Source: Marinobacter daqiaonensis
GTDB lineage: Bacteria; Pseudomonadota; Gammaproteobacteria; Pseudomonadales; Oleiphilaceae
Direction of reading: 5' to 3'
DNA: 64,000 nucleotides
Assembly (NCBI RefSeq): GCF_900115285.1
Contig: NZ_FOYW01000001.1
Span: 1,399,616 to 1,463,615 of the forward strand
The translations under genes and the position numbers were made by a program. A model generated the notes under the pieces. It was given only the letters and a program-made list of their open reading frames with translations, did not search any database and was not told the DNA's origin. This document shows, one piece after another, positions 45,025 through 53,862 of the stretch (positions are counted from its first letter, which is position 1; every line of letters begins with the position of its first letter).

Positions 45025-45187
45025 TGGGGGAGCTCCTCTGCGGTTGAAGAAATGCATTTGCCACAACCGGTATACCTGCGTGCCGTCCGGTCGGATTTCA
45101 AGACCGTGAATATTCGGTTTCCCGGTGGCAACTCGCCTTCACGCAAGGATAAACTGTGGCCTGTTTTCAGCGGGCAACAGGATCACG

Positions 45188-46228
45188 ATGAAATCTCAGC
45201 GATGGGCATCCACTTCAGGCAAGAGACTGGCGCTCTTTTCGCTGTTGTTTGTTGGCCTGACCGCCGCGGGCCTGTGGGTGGTCTATCGACAGTTCGCTGA
45301 CCGCAGCCTGACCTTCGACTGGCGCCTGCTCGACCCCGGAGCCATCGCCGCAATCGCCGGACTGCTGCTTGTCTACTTCTCCAGCGACGGTCTGCGCCTC
45401 TATTTCACGCTCCGCGCCCTGGGCTACCGGGTGCGGCTGAAGGCAATCGCCCGGCTGGTTTTTATCAATATTTTCTTCTCCAATATCACGCCCATGGCCA
45501 CCGGTGGGGGATTTGCCCAGATCTGGTATCTTCAGCGGGAAGGTGTGCCGGTGGGCTATGCCACGGCCGCCACCACCATCCGGACCGTACTGGCCGTGAT
45601 CTTCATATTTTCCCTGGCGCCGATTTTCCTGGTTACCCTGCCGGCTCTGCAGGAGCAACCCCTGCTCGGTGACATCAGCTGGATCCTGGCCATCCTGATT
45701 GTGCTGTACCTGGGGTTCTTCACGGTGGTTCTGTTCCGCGCCCGCTGGCTGATCCCGCCTCTCAGTGGCTCTCTGACCCTGCTGGATCGCTGGCACCTGA
45801 TCAGCCCGCAGCGCCACCGGCGCTGGCAGTTCAAGGCGCGGAGGGAGATGATGAGGTTTTCCCGGAGTTTCGGCTATTATATTCGGGGTGAACGGCGCTA
45901 TGTCGGGCTATCGGTCGTGTTCACCGCCCTTTTCCTGACCAGCCTGTTCAGCTTTCCCTGGGTGCTGATCACATCCCTCGGATACGACGTTTCCTGGCTG
46001 AACACGCTTGGGCTGCTGGTGGTCACCACCTTCATCATGTACTTCTCCCCAACGCCCGGGGCATCGGGCATCTCCGAAGGGGTCTTTGGCAGTTTTTTCC
46101 GGGGTCTGCTGGGGGGCGACCATCTGGTGCTGGTAACCGTCGCCTGGCGGGTGGTCACGATCTATCTCGGCATGCTGATCGGCCTGTTGCTGTTGCAGAG
46201 GGACCTCACCAGGAGTCACAAGCGATGA
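45188..46228 (+). CDS. LPG-synthase-TM (UPF0104) membrane protein
   Basis: A 346-residue integral membrane protein with about eight helices of the lysylphosphatidylglycerol synthetase TM region/flippase family (PF03706 type). Signatures are FINIFFSNITPMATGGGFAQ (about 94-113) and TFIMYFSPTPGASGISEGVF (about 279). Related proteins flip or handle lipid-linked substrates and are often paired with glycosyltransferases. The ATG has AGGA 6 bp upstream. It overlaps the next gene, a phosphoesterase-like/glycosyltransferase fusion, by ATGA. Confidence 0.87.
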   Translation: MKSQRWASTSGKRLALFSLLFVGLTAAGLWVVYRQFADRSLTFDWRLLDPGAIAAIAGLLLVYFSSDGLRLYFTLRALGYRVRLKAIARLVFINIFFSNITPMATGGGFAQIWYLQREGVPVGYATAATTIRTVLAVIFIFSLAPIFLVTLPALQEQPLLGDISWILAILIVLYLGFFTVVLFRARWLIPPLSGSLTLLDRWHLISPQRHRRWQFKARREMMRFSRSFGYYIRGERRYVGLSVVFTALFLTSLFSFPWVLITSLGYDVSWLNTLGLLVVTTFIMYFSPTPGASGISEGVFGSFFRGLLGGDHLVLVTVAWRVVTIYLGMLIGLLLLQRDLTRSHKR

Positions 46229-48444
46229 CCCGCAATCCACTCAAAGTCCTGTTCTACCTGAACGTCATCGTGGTTGTCCTGTTGCTGGGCTACAAGGCGT
46301 ACCTGAATTATGTCCTGCCGGAATTCGAAGGCGTTCATACAGACCAGCTCGAACGGATCCATGAGCGCCTGGAGGGCGATGAGAGTTTCCGGTTCGCTGT
46401 GGTGGGCAATATCAGTAACTCGGTGGGCATGTTCGAAAAACGCATCATTCCCCATATCAACAACAGTGATGCCCGGTTCATGGTCTCCGCGGGTAACGCC
46501 GTCAGTAATGGCGGTGAAGACAAATACCAGGCACTCTACGGCACGCTCCAGCACCTCGACATTCCCTACCTGCTCACCTTCGGCGACAACGAGCACAGCA
46601 CCTTTGGCAGTTATCGCTTTTACGAGCACTTCGGTCCCCATTTCTTCAGCTTCCGGACCGGCGATACCCGCTTCATCTTCCTGGACAGCACCGGAAAGAC
46701 GCCCTGGCAGTGGCAGGTGCGCTGGCTGAGCGACCTGCTCTCCCAGGACAGCTCCGGGCACCGCGTGGTCTTCCTGGGTCATCCACTGTTTGAGGTGGAT
46801 GACCCCCTGCTGTTCGAGGCGAGGGATGACTACGTTCAGCCGGAAGCCTTCCGCAATGCCCTGCTGGAGCTTTTCAGGCAGTATCGGGTGGATATGGTGT
46901 TCTCCGCCAACCTCGCCACCTGGGCGGAACGGGAAGTGGCCGGCACCCGTTTCATCACCACTGGCGGGGCCGGCGGCCTGGTACTCAATACCGACAGCAG
47001 TTTCTACCACTACGTCATGGTCACGGTCACGCCGGAGGAGATCCGCGCCGAACTGGTGCCACTGGAGAGCAGGCAGCATCCGGTACTGCGCCATCTCGAA
47101 AGCCTTTGGTTTGTCGTCTACTCCATCTTTTACACCGGCTTTCTGAACTTCATCCTGGTCGTCAGCGTGCTGACGATACTGGCGATCAAACTGTACACGC
47201 GGGTTTTCAAGGACCGGGATTACTATCCCAACTACGACCTGGACCCCACCCCCTGGCTGGACAGGCCGCTGCGGGTGGCGATGTTCACCAACAATTACCT
47301 GCCCTTTATCGGCGGGGTGCCCATTTCCATCGAGAGGCTGAGGCAGGGGCTGGTGAAACTGGGCAATCAGGTCCTGGTGATCGCTCCCCGCTACCAGAAC
47401 CAGCCGGAAGAAGAGTTTCACGTGGTTCGGGTGCCCTCCCTGCTGTCGGTGGGCGCGAAGCGCGAGTTCCGCATGGCCAACATATTCCTCCGGCGCATCC
47501 GTACCCAGGTACGCAAGTTCCGGCCGGACGTGATTCACCTTCATCACCCTTTCTGGCTTGGTTCCCTGGGGCTGTTCCTGGCCCGCTGGCTCAACGTGCC
47601 CGCCGTGTACACCTATCACACCCGCCTGGAGCACTATGCCCACTTCGTGCCACTGCCGGGGCTGCTGTTCCGTAACCTGATTTCCCATGCCCTCATCAAG
47701 CGCTTTGCCAACAAGTGTGACGGTGTCATCGTGCCCACCTACTCCACGGAGGAATACCTCAGGATGATCGGGGTGAAAACACCCACGTTCGTCCAGCCCA
47801 CGGGCATCGAATTCGGGAAATTCCGGGAGGTTCCCGATGCGGACATTACCGCGTTGCGGGAAAAACTCGGCATCAGGAAAGAGGAACGGGTGTTCATCAG
47901 CGTGGCCCGGCTCTCCAACGAGAAGAACATCGACTTCATGATCGAGTCCCTCAGTGAGCTTCGCTTGAAGACCGAGCGGCCCTTCCGTTTCCTGATGATT
48001 GGTGACGGGCATCAGCGTGACCGGCTGCAGGACCGCATAAACGAGCTTGAAATGGCCGACTGCATCACCCTGGTGGGGGCCGTTCAACCCGGAGACATGG
48101 CCACCTGGTATCGCCTCGGCGACGTTTTTCTGTTTGCGTCCAAGTCCGAAACCCAGGGCATGGTTATCCTGGAAGCCATGGCGGGAGGCATGCCCGTGGT
48201 GGCGGTGCGCTCAAGCGGTATCGACGATGTGGTCCAGCAGGGGCACAACGGCTACAAGACGCCGGAGCGGGAAGATCTCTGGCGACAGCGCGTCCAGATG
48301 CTTCTGGAGGACGACACCCTGCGCAAGGAACTGTCAGCCAATGCCCTGGCCTTTGCCAGGGATCATTCCGTGGAAAACTTCGCCGGCAGGGTGAAGGAAA
48401 TCTACGCCCACCTGCTCGCAAGCCGGGCCGATAACAGCTCCTGA
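46225..48444 (+). CDS. Fusion: degenerate metallophosphoesterase-like domain plus GT4 glycosyltransferase
   Basis: The 739-residue protein has helix 1 (about 9-27), a metallophosphoesterase-like outside domain (about 55-290), helix 2 (about 308-332) and a cytoplasmic GT4 glycosyltransferase (about 350-730). The GT4 part has the start motif NNYLPFIGGVPISIERLRQG, HLHHPFWLGS, and the EX7E motif in SETQGMVILEAMAGGMPVVA (about 640), so it looks active. The phosphoesterase part keeps the fold marks (GHPLF, ITTGGAGGLVLNT) but not the usual metal ligands: the first GD motif reads VVGNISN, the second AGNAVSNG, GNHE becomes GDNEH and GHxH becomes SANLA. It is therefore probably a binding domain. Coupled to the UPF0104 gene; likely makes or extends a glycolipid. 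Confidence 0.85.
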   Translation: MTRNPLKVLFYLNVIVVVLLLGYKAYLNYVLPEFEGVHTDQLERIHERLEGDESFRFAVVGNISNSVGMFEKRIIPHINNSDARFMVSAGNAVSNGGEDKYQALYGTLQHLDIPYLLTFGDNEHSTFGSYRFYEHFGPHFFSFRTGDTRFIFLDSTGKTPWQWQVRWLSDLLSQDSSGHRVVFLGHPLFEVDDPLLFEARDDYVQPEAFRNALLELFRQYRVDMVFSANLATWAEREVAGTRFITTGGAGGLVLNTDSSFYHYVMVTVTPEEIRAELVPLESRQHPVLRHLESLWFVVYSIFYTGFLNFILVVSVLTILAIKLYTRVFKDRDYYPNYDLDPTPWLDRPLRVAMFTNNYLPFIGGVPISIERLRQGLVKLGNQVLVIAPRYQNQPEEEFHVVRVPSLLSVGAKREFRMANIFLRRIRTQVRKFRPDVIHLHHPFWLGSLGLFLARWLNVPAVYTYHTRLEHYAHFVPLPGLLFRNLISHALIKRFANKCDGVIVPTYSTEEYLRMIGVKTPTFVQPTGIEFGKFREVPDADITALREKLGIRKEERVFISVARLSNEKNIDFMIESLSELRLKTERPFRFLMIGDGHQRDRLQDRINELEMADCITLVGAVQPGDMATWYRLGDVFLFASKSETQGMVILEAMAGGMPVVAVRSSGIDDVVQQGHNGYKTPEREDLWRQRVQMLLEDDTLRKELSANALAFARDHSVENFAGRVKEIYAHLLASRADNSS

Positions 48445-48534
48445 AGTTGCCTTCGGGAGTCATCGATAACCGCCGGACTGTCGTATAAGGTAGAGTATAA
48501 AGGTTCATCAGGTTATCCACGGGAGCCCGCACCC

Positions 48535-49482
48535 ATGAGTCAGATCCCTGTAGGCATCAGCACCTGTCTTCTCGGCAGGGAAGTTCGCCACGATGGTGGC
48601 CACAAGCACTCCCGCTTCTGTACCCAGGTGCTGTCCCGCTATTTCGATTTCCGCTCCATCTGTCCGGAACTGGAGGCCGGGCTGGGTGTGCCGCGACCGG
48701 CCATCCACCTGCGGGAACATACCGATGGCCTGCACCTGGTGGAAGTCAAAGGCGGCGAAGACCACACCGGCGCCATGCAATCGTTCATCGATGATATCCT
48801 GCCCTCCCTGAGAAATCTCCGGGGCTATATCCTGATGGCCAAATCGCCGTCCTGTGGCATGGAGCGGATCAAGGTGCACAATCCGGAGGGCAATGTTACC
48901 CGTCGGGATGGACGCGGCATGTTTGCGGAGGCCCTGATACGCCACTATCCGCTGATGCCAGTGGAAGAGGAAGGCCGCCTCAATGATGACCAGCTCAGAG
49001 AAAACTTCATCGAGAGGGTCTTCGCCTATGACGACTGGTTACAGAATGTGGCCGGGGAAAAACTGGCGCCCCAGGCCCTGATCGAGTTCCACACCCGCCA
49101 CAAGTTCCAGCTTCTGGCCCACTCGGAGCGGATCTACCGCCAGCTGGGGCCATTACTGGGAGACCTGAAGGCGGAGCCCCTTGAAGATATAGCGGAGCGT
49201 TACATCACCCTCTTCATGGAGGCCATGACCAGGCGCGTCACCCGGGGTTCCCACGTCAACGCCATGCAGCACCTGATGGGATACCTGCGGGATTCCATGG
49301 GCGAAGAGGACCGCAAGGTCCTCATGGAGCAGATCGAGGCCTACCACCGGGGTGAGGTGCCGTTGATCGTGCCCATGACGCTACTGAGAATGGCCCAGCG
49401 CCGCGAGCCCATCGATTACCTCGACACCCAGCATTACCTCGCACCCTATCCCGACGACCTCGGCCTGAGGAATCGGATCTAG
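48535..49482 (+). CDS. DUF523/DUF1722 (YbgA-type) protein
   Basis: The 315-residue protein joins an N-terminal DUF523 domain (GISTCLLGREVRHDGGHKHS about 7-26, AKSPSCGMERIKVH about 102, with conserved Cys) and a C-terminal DUF1722/YbgA domain (LIEFHTRHKFQLLAHSERIY about 182-201, YLDTQHYLAPYPDDLGLRN end). The Cys of CLLG, CPEL and SPSCG are suited to Fe-S binding and some homologues have been linked to thiouracil handling, as I recall. Function here is unproven. GGGAG precedes the ATG; a TATAAAGG stretch at about 48496 may be part of its promoter. Confidence 0.9.
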   Translation: MSQIPVGISTCLLGREVRHDGGHKHSRFCTQVLSRYFDFRSICPELEAGLGVPRPAIHLREHTDGLHLVEVKGGEDHTGAMQSFIDDILPSLRNLRGYILMAKSPSCGMERIKVHNPEGNVTRRDGRGMFAEALIRHYPLMPVEEEGRLNDDQLRENFIERVFAYDDWLQNVAGEKLAPQALIEFHTRHKFQLLAHSERIYRQLGPLLGDLKAEPLEDIAERYITLFMEAMTRRVTRGSHVNAMQHLMGYLRDSMGEEDRKVLMEQIEAYHRGEVPLIVPMTLLRMAQRREPIDYLDTQHYLAPYPDDLGLRNRI

Positions 49483-49500
49483 TGTCCCGTCCGGGACACT
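49481..49500. other. Perfect 20-bp palindromic hairpin at the DUF523/DUF1722 stop
   Basis: AGTGTCCCG-TC-CGGGACACT overlaps the stop codon. There is no T-run after it. A degraded relative (GCGTCCCGTCCGGGTAA) lies just after the stop of the 514-residue protein at 44455, so this may be another small dispersed element. Confidence 0.5.
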
Positions 49501-49565
49501 GGAATTCCTTAAGCGGGAGGCAGAGACTATAGTAGTGGCGTAAACGCCGCCACGAGCCCCTCCAG

Positions 49566-50324
49566 ATGCCGATAATTCGCGCTCTCGCTGCCCTGGTGCT
49601 GATGGTCGGACTCAGTCCGGCCCATGGCGAGGATGCGCCGATTCCGGAGACACTGGTTTTCAACATCAGTACCGGTGGGTACCCGCCCTTTACGATCATT
49701 CATGCCGACGGCCGGATTTCAGGGATTTTCTGGGACGTTCTGGCGGCGATCACGAACCGCCACGACATCGGACTTCAGGCCATCCAGTTACCACCCAAGC
49801 GCGTCGACAGCCTGCTCCACGAGGGCCATGCGGATGTCACCATGCGCGCCATTGAATGGACCGACGACCCGGACGCGTTTCTGTTCACGGAACCCGTCAT
49901 GATGACCCGCGACGCTCTGTTCGTTCACAAGGACAGAGCCAGAGAGATCGATTCCGTCCACGACCTTGAAGGTACGCTGCTGACACGACTGGGCTTCCAC
50001 TATCCCTGGTTGCAACAGAAACTACGGGAAGGCTCTGTGGATATTATCCCGCTGCAGGAACAGCGCGCCCTGTTCAAACGGCTTTACCAGGGCGGGGACC
50101 GGTTTACAGGAGCGGTCAGCAACCTCCACGCTGGCTACTGGGTTCTGAAGAATAACCCCCGCTGGGCCGACAGCCTGGAGGAAGCGCCCATCCGTTTTGA
50201 TGAGGTCGCCTATCGCCTGATGTTCCCGCCCCGTCACGCCCCTATGGCAGCCCTGGTCAACCAGGAGCTGGAGCGCATGCGGATCTCGGGGGAACTGGAG
50301 CGGATCATCCAGGCCTACCGGTGA
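49566..50324 (+). CDS. Periplasmic solute-binding protein (SBP_bac_3 type)
   Basis: The 252-residue protein has a signal peptide (cleavage near AHGED, residue 22) and a single type II periplasmic binding fold with STGGYPPFTIIHADGRISGI (about 34-53) and a C-terminal LVNQELERMRISGELERIIQ. Family members bind amino acids or act as sensors. There is no ABC permease or kinase gene next to it, so it works alone or with distant partners. It ends in a strong bidirectional hairpin shared with the convergent DUF481 gene. Confidence 0.85.
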   Translation: MPIIRALAALVLMVGLSPAHGEDAPIPETLVFNISTGGYPPFTIIHADGRISGIFWDVLAAITNRHDIGLQAIQLPPKRVDSLLHEGHADVTMRAIEWTDDPDAFLFTEPVMMTRDALFVHKDRAREIDSVHDLEGTLLTRLGFHYPWLQQKLREGSVDIIPLQEQRALFKRLYQGGDRFTGAVSNLHAGYWVLKNNPRWADSLEEAPIRFDEVAYRLMFPPRHAPMAALVNQELERMRISGELERIIQAYR

Positions 50325-50354
50325 CAAAGCGGCAGCAATAGCCGCTTTGTCACC
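50320..50354. terminator. Bidirectional hairpin between convergent genes
   Basis: A perfect 14-bp inverted repeat (GGTGACAAAGCGGC and its complement) with a 7-nt loop. It overlaps the stop of the plus-strand gene and lies 6 bp past the stop of the DUF481 gene. It lacks a long T-run, so termination efficiency is uncertain. Confidence 0.65.
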
Positions 50355-50360
50355 ACCGGA

Positions 50361-51089
50361 TCAGAAGCCGTAGAGCAGGGAAAGCGAGGTTTCAGTGTCG
50401 GTCTTTTCGGAAGCCGGGGGCGCGTCGGAAACGTGGTACACCCGGTAGGCCGCCTTCATGGAGAGGTTACCGGCAATGCCGGCCTGCACCGACGTCGCCG
50501 ATTCGGTGATCACGTTATTCTCTGTCAATCCGAATTCCGTGCTCAGCTCCTGGCGAAACAGTGCGTTTTCCGACAGGGCGTAGTCGAACTGGCCCGCCAG
50601 CCGGCCGATAACCGCATCTTCATCCCGGTTACCATCCTGATCGGGAACCTCCAGCTTGTTGAAGCGATAACCCACACCGGCGGACAGGTCCAGGAATGAA
50701 CGGTCGCCGGATTCCCAGACCCGGTGGCCATAACCCGTGGTGACGGATGACTGGAAGTCGTAGCCGGAGAACCGGTCATCCTCGAAGTAGCCACGGACAA
50801 ACCAGTACTGGAACTCGGAAAACTTGTAGTCGGTCTCGCCTTCAATCCGATAGCGCTCCGAAGTGGTTTCATCATCCGCTTCGGTATAGGCCGTGCGGAA
50901 TTCCCCGCTATTGCGCCACTGGCTGGTTTCCTGGAGCAGGCCAAGTCGGCTCTTGAGATTGGTTTCCTCAGAGTTGCCAGTGGTCACCAGCAGCCCCAGT
51001 TCGGCCTCGCCCGTCCAGTTACGGTCCTGTGCGGTGACGGCCACGGGCAGCAGCAGCGCCGCTGCCATCGTATATCGGGTAAGACCCAT
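50361..51089 (-). CDS. DUF481 outer-membrane protein (YdiY-like)
   Basis: A 242-residue beta-barrel protein with a signal peptide (MGLTRYTMAAALLLPVAVTA, cleavage at TAQD) and a DUF481 domain: WTGEAELGLLVTTGNSEETN (about 25-44, the salt-induced outer-membrane signature TGNSE), repeated amphipathic strands, and a terminal aromatic (LLYGF). Function unknown; E. coli YdiY is acid-inducible. It follows trhO by 12 bp on the same strand. Confidence 0.9.
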   Translation of the reverse strand: MGLTRYTMAAALLLPVAVTAQDRNWTGEAELGLLVTTGNSEETNLKSRLGLLQETSQWRNSGEFRTAYTEADDETTSERYRIEGETDYKFSEFQYWFVRGYFEDDRFSGYDFQSSVTTGYGHRVWESGDRSFLDLSAGVGYRFNKLEVPDQDGNRDEDAVIGRLAGQFDYALSENALFRQELSTEFGLTENNVITESATSVQAGIAGNLSMKAAYRVYHVSDAPPASEKTDTETSLSLLYGF

Positions 51090-51101
51090 TCTACCTCCGG
51101 G

Positions 51102-52115
51102 CTATGAGTGGTCTGATGTCGCCTCGCCTTGCCGGCTCTGAAGGGCCTGGCGGGCGCGCTCGGCTTTCTTGCGGGCCTTTCGCTGCGCAATAACCCGGGC
51201 CGCTTCACCTCCCACGTGAACCTCGCCCCGCTCCCGGGCCAGGCGAATCTGCCGCTCTCGCTCCGCAAACCGGGCCTTTTGCTCTTCGGTCATAAGGTCC
51301 GCGCAGTGGTGACAACTCACTCCCTGTTCGTATTCCGGCCTTTGCTTGTCTTCCTCGGTAATGGGGCGACGGCAGGCATGACACTGATCGTATCCGCCCC
51401 GTTCGAGGTTGTGGTTGACGGTCACGCGATCATCAAAAACGAAACACTCGCCACGCCACAGGCTTTTCTCGGGGGGCACTTCCTCCAGGTACCTGAGAAT
51501 GCCGCCCTTGAGGTGATAAACCTCCTCGAAGCCCTGTTCCCGAAGGAACGCTGTGGATTTCTCACAGCGAATGCCGCCGGTGCAGAACATCGCCACTTTC
51601 CTGTGTTTTTCCGGGTCCAGCTGCTTCGCGACATAGTCGGGAAATTCACGGAAGGTGTCGGTTGCCGGGTTCTTCGCGTTCTCGAAGGTTCCGATTTCAA
51701 CCTCGTACTGGTTCCGGGTATCAATCAGCAATACGTCGGGGTCGGAAATCAGATCGTTCCAGTCCCCGGGTTCCACATAGGTCCCTACGATGCGCTTGGG
51801 ATCGATTCCCTCCACGCCCATGGTGACGATTTCCTTCTTGAGCTTCACCTTGGTGCGTTTGAACGGCTGGATATCCACATGGGATTCCTTGTAGTCGATA
51901 CCGTCAAAGCGTTCATCCCGGCCAAGCCAGGCCCTGATCGCATCGATTCCCCCGCGGCTTCCGGCGATGGTGCCATTGATACCTTCCCGGGCCAGCAGCA
52001 AAGTGCCGTGGACGTCCCTGTCGAGCATCAGGTCCAGCAGGGGCTGGCGTAACTGCTGGTAATCATCCAGCGCTGCGAACTTGTAGAGTGCGCAGACAAC
52101 AATGTTCTGGGTCAT
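51102..52115 (-). CDS. trhO: tRNA uridine(34) hydroxylase TrhO (rhodanese family, YceA)
   Basis: The 337-residue enzyme has an N-terminal acylphosphatase-like domain ([20 protein letters not shown] about 40-59), a rhodanese domain with catalytic Cys in [16 protein letters not shown] (about 175-190) and a C-terminal zinc-like segment [13 protein letters not shown] with CHHC. TrhO makes 5-hydroxyuridine at tRNA position 34 in an oxygen-dependent reaction. AGGAG lies 5 bp before the ATG. The C-terminal tail is basic and longer than the core domain needs. Confidence 0.95.
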   Translation of the reverse strand: MTQNIVVCALYKFAALDDYQQLRQPLLDLMLDRDVHGTLLLAREGINGTIAGSRGGIDAIRAWLGRDERFDGIDYKESHVDIQPFKRTKVKLKKEIVTMGVEGIDPKRIVGTYVEPGDWNDLISDPDVLLIDTRNQYEVEIGTFENAKNPATDTFREFPDYVAKQLDPEKHRKVAMFCTGGIRCEKSTAFLREQGFEEVYHLKGGILRYLEEVPPEKSLWRGECFVFDDRVTVNHNLERGGYDQCHACRRPITEEDKQRPEYEQGVSCHHCADLMTEEQKARFAERERQIRLARERGEVHVGGEAARVIAQRKARKKAERARQALQSRQGEATSDHS

Positions 52116-52238
52116 GGTGTCTCCTGCGGGCCGGAGCGTAAATCCGGAGCATGGTTCTGAAACAGGGCGGCACCAGCTTCGGAAAGCCGGTGCCGCGAAA
52201 TCGGGCGGATTTTAACCAAATGGCGGCGCGATGGCCAA

Positions 52239-52961
52239 TCAGCGACTCAGCTCACGCTCCACCACGGCCGACAGTTGCGCCCAGCCGGGGCGATTGAGGG
52301 GGATGTTGTTCACCAGCACGGTGGGTGTGCTGGCAACCTTCAGCTGCATGGCGACCTGGCGGCTGTTCTCGATATCTTCGAGGTGGAGCTCGGAGTCCAT
52401 GCAGCGATTGAACCGGCGCGTATCCAGTCCCAGGTCCTCGGCGTATTCCGAGAACATCTGCTGTGGGTTGTCACTGGTTTCCCAGGCCGACTGTTCGGCG
52501 AACAACCGGTCATGCATCGCCCAATACTGGTCCTGGTCGCCCGCACAGCGCGCCGCCATGGCGGCTGGCACCGCATTGTTGTGCTGACGAAGGGGCAGAT
52601 CAAAAAACACGAACCGCACCTTGCCGGGCTCCACGTACTCTTCCTTCAGGCGCTGAGCGGCCTCAGCGAAGCGGGCGCAGGCGGGGCACTGATAGTCGGC
52701 GAATTCACGGACCACCACCTTGGCGTCTTCCGGCCCCACTGAAACTCCGAACCGGTCCAGCTCCTGGGGGAACGATGGTGTGTCTGCAGACACCTGCGGC
52801 AGTTCTCCCGAACCCGGCGCCGGGGGCCTGGTCAGGTAATACAGGCCTGTCACAATAGCGACCAGCAGGAAGGCCAGCCCGATAAGTACCGAGACCTTGC
52901 GAGACGGCTTTTCCTTTGGCGCCGGTGCCCCCTCTTTCTTTCTTCGCTTGGCTTCGCCCAT
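52239..52961 (-). CDS. DsbA-family thioredoxin-fold protein, membrane-anchored
   Basis: The 240-residue protein has a basic N-terminus (MGEAKRRKKEG), one helix (about 25-44), then a periplasmic thioredoxin domain with CPAC active site in FADYQCPACARF (about 93), a helical insertion and the cis-Pro region VASTPTVLVNNIPLNR (about 208). This is the DsbA/BdbD/DsbG-like layout of membrane-tethered oxidoreductases. Substrates are unknown. It ends 124 bp upstream of trhO, so co-transcription is uncertain. Confidence 0.88.
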   Translation of the reverse strand: MGEAKRRKKEGAPAPKEKPSRKVSVLIGLAFLLVAIVTGLYYLTRPPAPGSGELPQVSADTPSFPQELDRFGVSVGPEDAKVVVREFADYQCPACARFAEAAQRLKEEYVEPGKVRFVFFDLPLRQHNNAVPAAMAARCAGDQDQYWAMHDRLFAEQSAWETSDNPQQMFSEYAEDLGLDTRRFNRCMDSELHLEDIENSRQVAMQLKVASTPTVLVNNIPLNRPGWAQLSAVVERELSR

Positions 52962-53146
52962 GATATCTCCCTGGTCAGTCGCAGTTGTGTGGATGGCACT
53001 TAAAGAAGGCTATTGTGAGGTGTTTTGGAGCGGCGAACAACGGTGACACCAGCAGCAACCCGGCGGGCTTGTGAACCCGACGTGAAACCCAACGTAGAAG
53101 ATAATGAACCAGAGGAATACCAAACACACAAAACCTGGAAACGATC

Positions 53147-53317
53147 ATGTTCGGATTTCTCAAGAGCGACCCGAAGAAGAAACTGCAGAAAGCCTACGAG
53201 GAAAAGCTCGCCAAGGCCCTGCACGCCCAACGCAACGGCGACCTGCGGACCCACTCGACCCTGATGGAGGAAGCGGAGGCGCTGTACCGGGAGATACAGG
53301 CCCTGGAGAAGAAATGA
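53147..53317 (+). CDS. DUF6435-like small protein
   Basis: A 56-residue, highly charged helical protein, MFGFLKSDPKKKLQKAYEEK at the start and EAEALYREIQALEKK at the end, typical of the small MFxFxKxDPxKKL family I recall as DUF6435. It is easily missed because it is short. Function unknown. It begins 185 bp from the divergent DsbA-like gene; a nested inverted repeat (C1) starts 9 bp after its stop. Confidence 0.8.
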   Translation: MFGFLKSDPKKKLQKAYEEKLAKALHAQRNGDLRTHSTLMEEAEALYREIQALEKK

Positions 53318-53326
53318 CGGGGGTTT

Positions 53327-53500
53327 GCCGCGGAATCCGCGGAAGGACGCGGAAGAAAAGATAAGAGACGGATTGGCCACGGACGACACGGAAAAGGACG
53401 GACGAAAAGACAGAGTCAATCTTTTCCAGTTGTCCGTGCAAGTCCGTGAGTGTCCGTGGCTGAAGTTCTTTCTTTCCGTGTCCTTCCGTGGATTCCGTGG
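53327..53500. repeat. Nested inverted repeat family C, copy 1
   Basis: Outer arms: GCCGCGGAATCCGCGGAAGG at left and CTTCCGTGGATTCCGTGG at right, complementary with G-U pairs where G/T differences occur. Inner arms: GGCCACGGACGACACGG and CCGTGAGTGTCCGTGGCTG. It fills the gap between the convergent small gene and cbpM and can fold into one long two-tier hairpin. Confidence 0.85.
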
Positions 53501-53509
53501 TAAAAAACG

Positions 53510-53851
53510 TCAGTCGGTAATGAACTGATCCAGCAGGCGGTTCAGCCGGTCGACTTCCCGGCGCATGTCGCGCACCTCGTCCAGCAGGTCCAGGGACATG
53601 GCCAGGCCCGGCAGGTTGATCTCCAGGTCGCGCTGGAGCCGCCGCGCCCGTTGCAAACGGGCAAGGTTTGGCAAGTCGAAGGTCCAGTCCAGGGCGTTGG
53701 GGCTGTCCTCGATAGGGGAGATGACCCCGTGACTCACCAGCTTTATCACAAACTCCGCGTGGCATTCGCCGCGCTCGCAGATTTCCCGGAGGGTGAAGGT
53801 GCCGGCCGGGTCATCCAGTTCTACCGTCACAATGGTTTCTTTTCTGCTCAT
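53510..53851 (-). CDS. cbpM: Chaperone modulatory protein CbpM
   Basis: CbpM is a MerR-like helical inhibitor that binds the J domain of CbpA. The 113-residue chain has TFTLREICERGECHAEFVIK (about 18-37), SPNALDWTFDLPNLARLQRA and LDLLDEVRDMRREVDRLNRL near the end, all typical. A GTG 15 bp upstream (overlapping the cbpA stop) is an alternative start. Its coupling to cbpA gives co-expression of the chaperone and its inhibitor. Confidence 0.93.
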   Translation of the reverse strand: MSRKETIVTVELDDPAGTFTLREICERGECHAEFVIKLVSHGVISPIEDSPNALDWTFDLPNLARLQRARRLQRDLEINLPGLAMSLDLLDEVRDMRREVDRLNRLLDQFITD

Positions 53852-53862
53852 CCTACCCTCTG

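Noticed and set aside
46216..48087. Minus-strand open frame of 623 codons
   Set aside because: It is antisense to the phosphoesterase-like/glycosyltransferase fusion, whose GT4 motifs are unmistakable on the plus strand.
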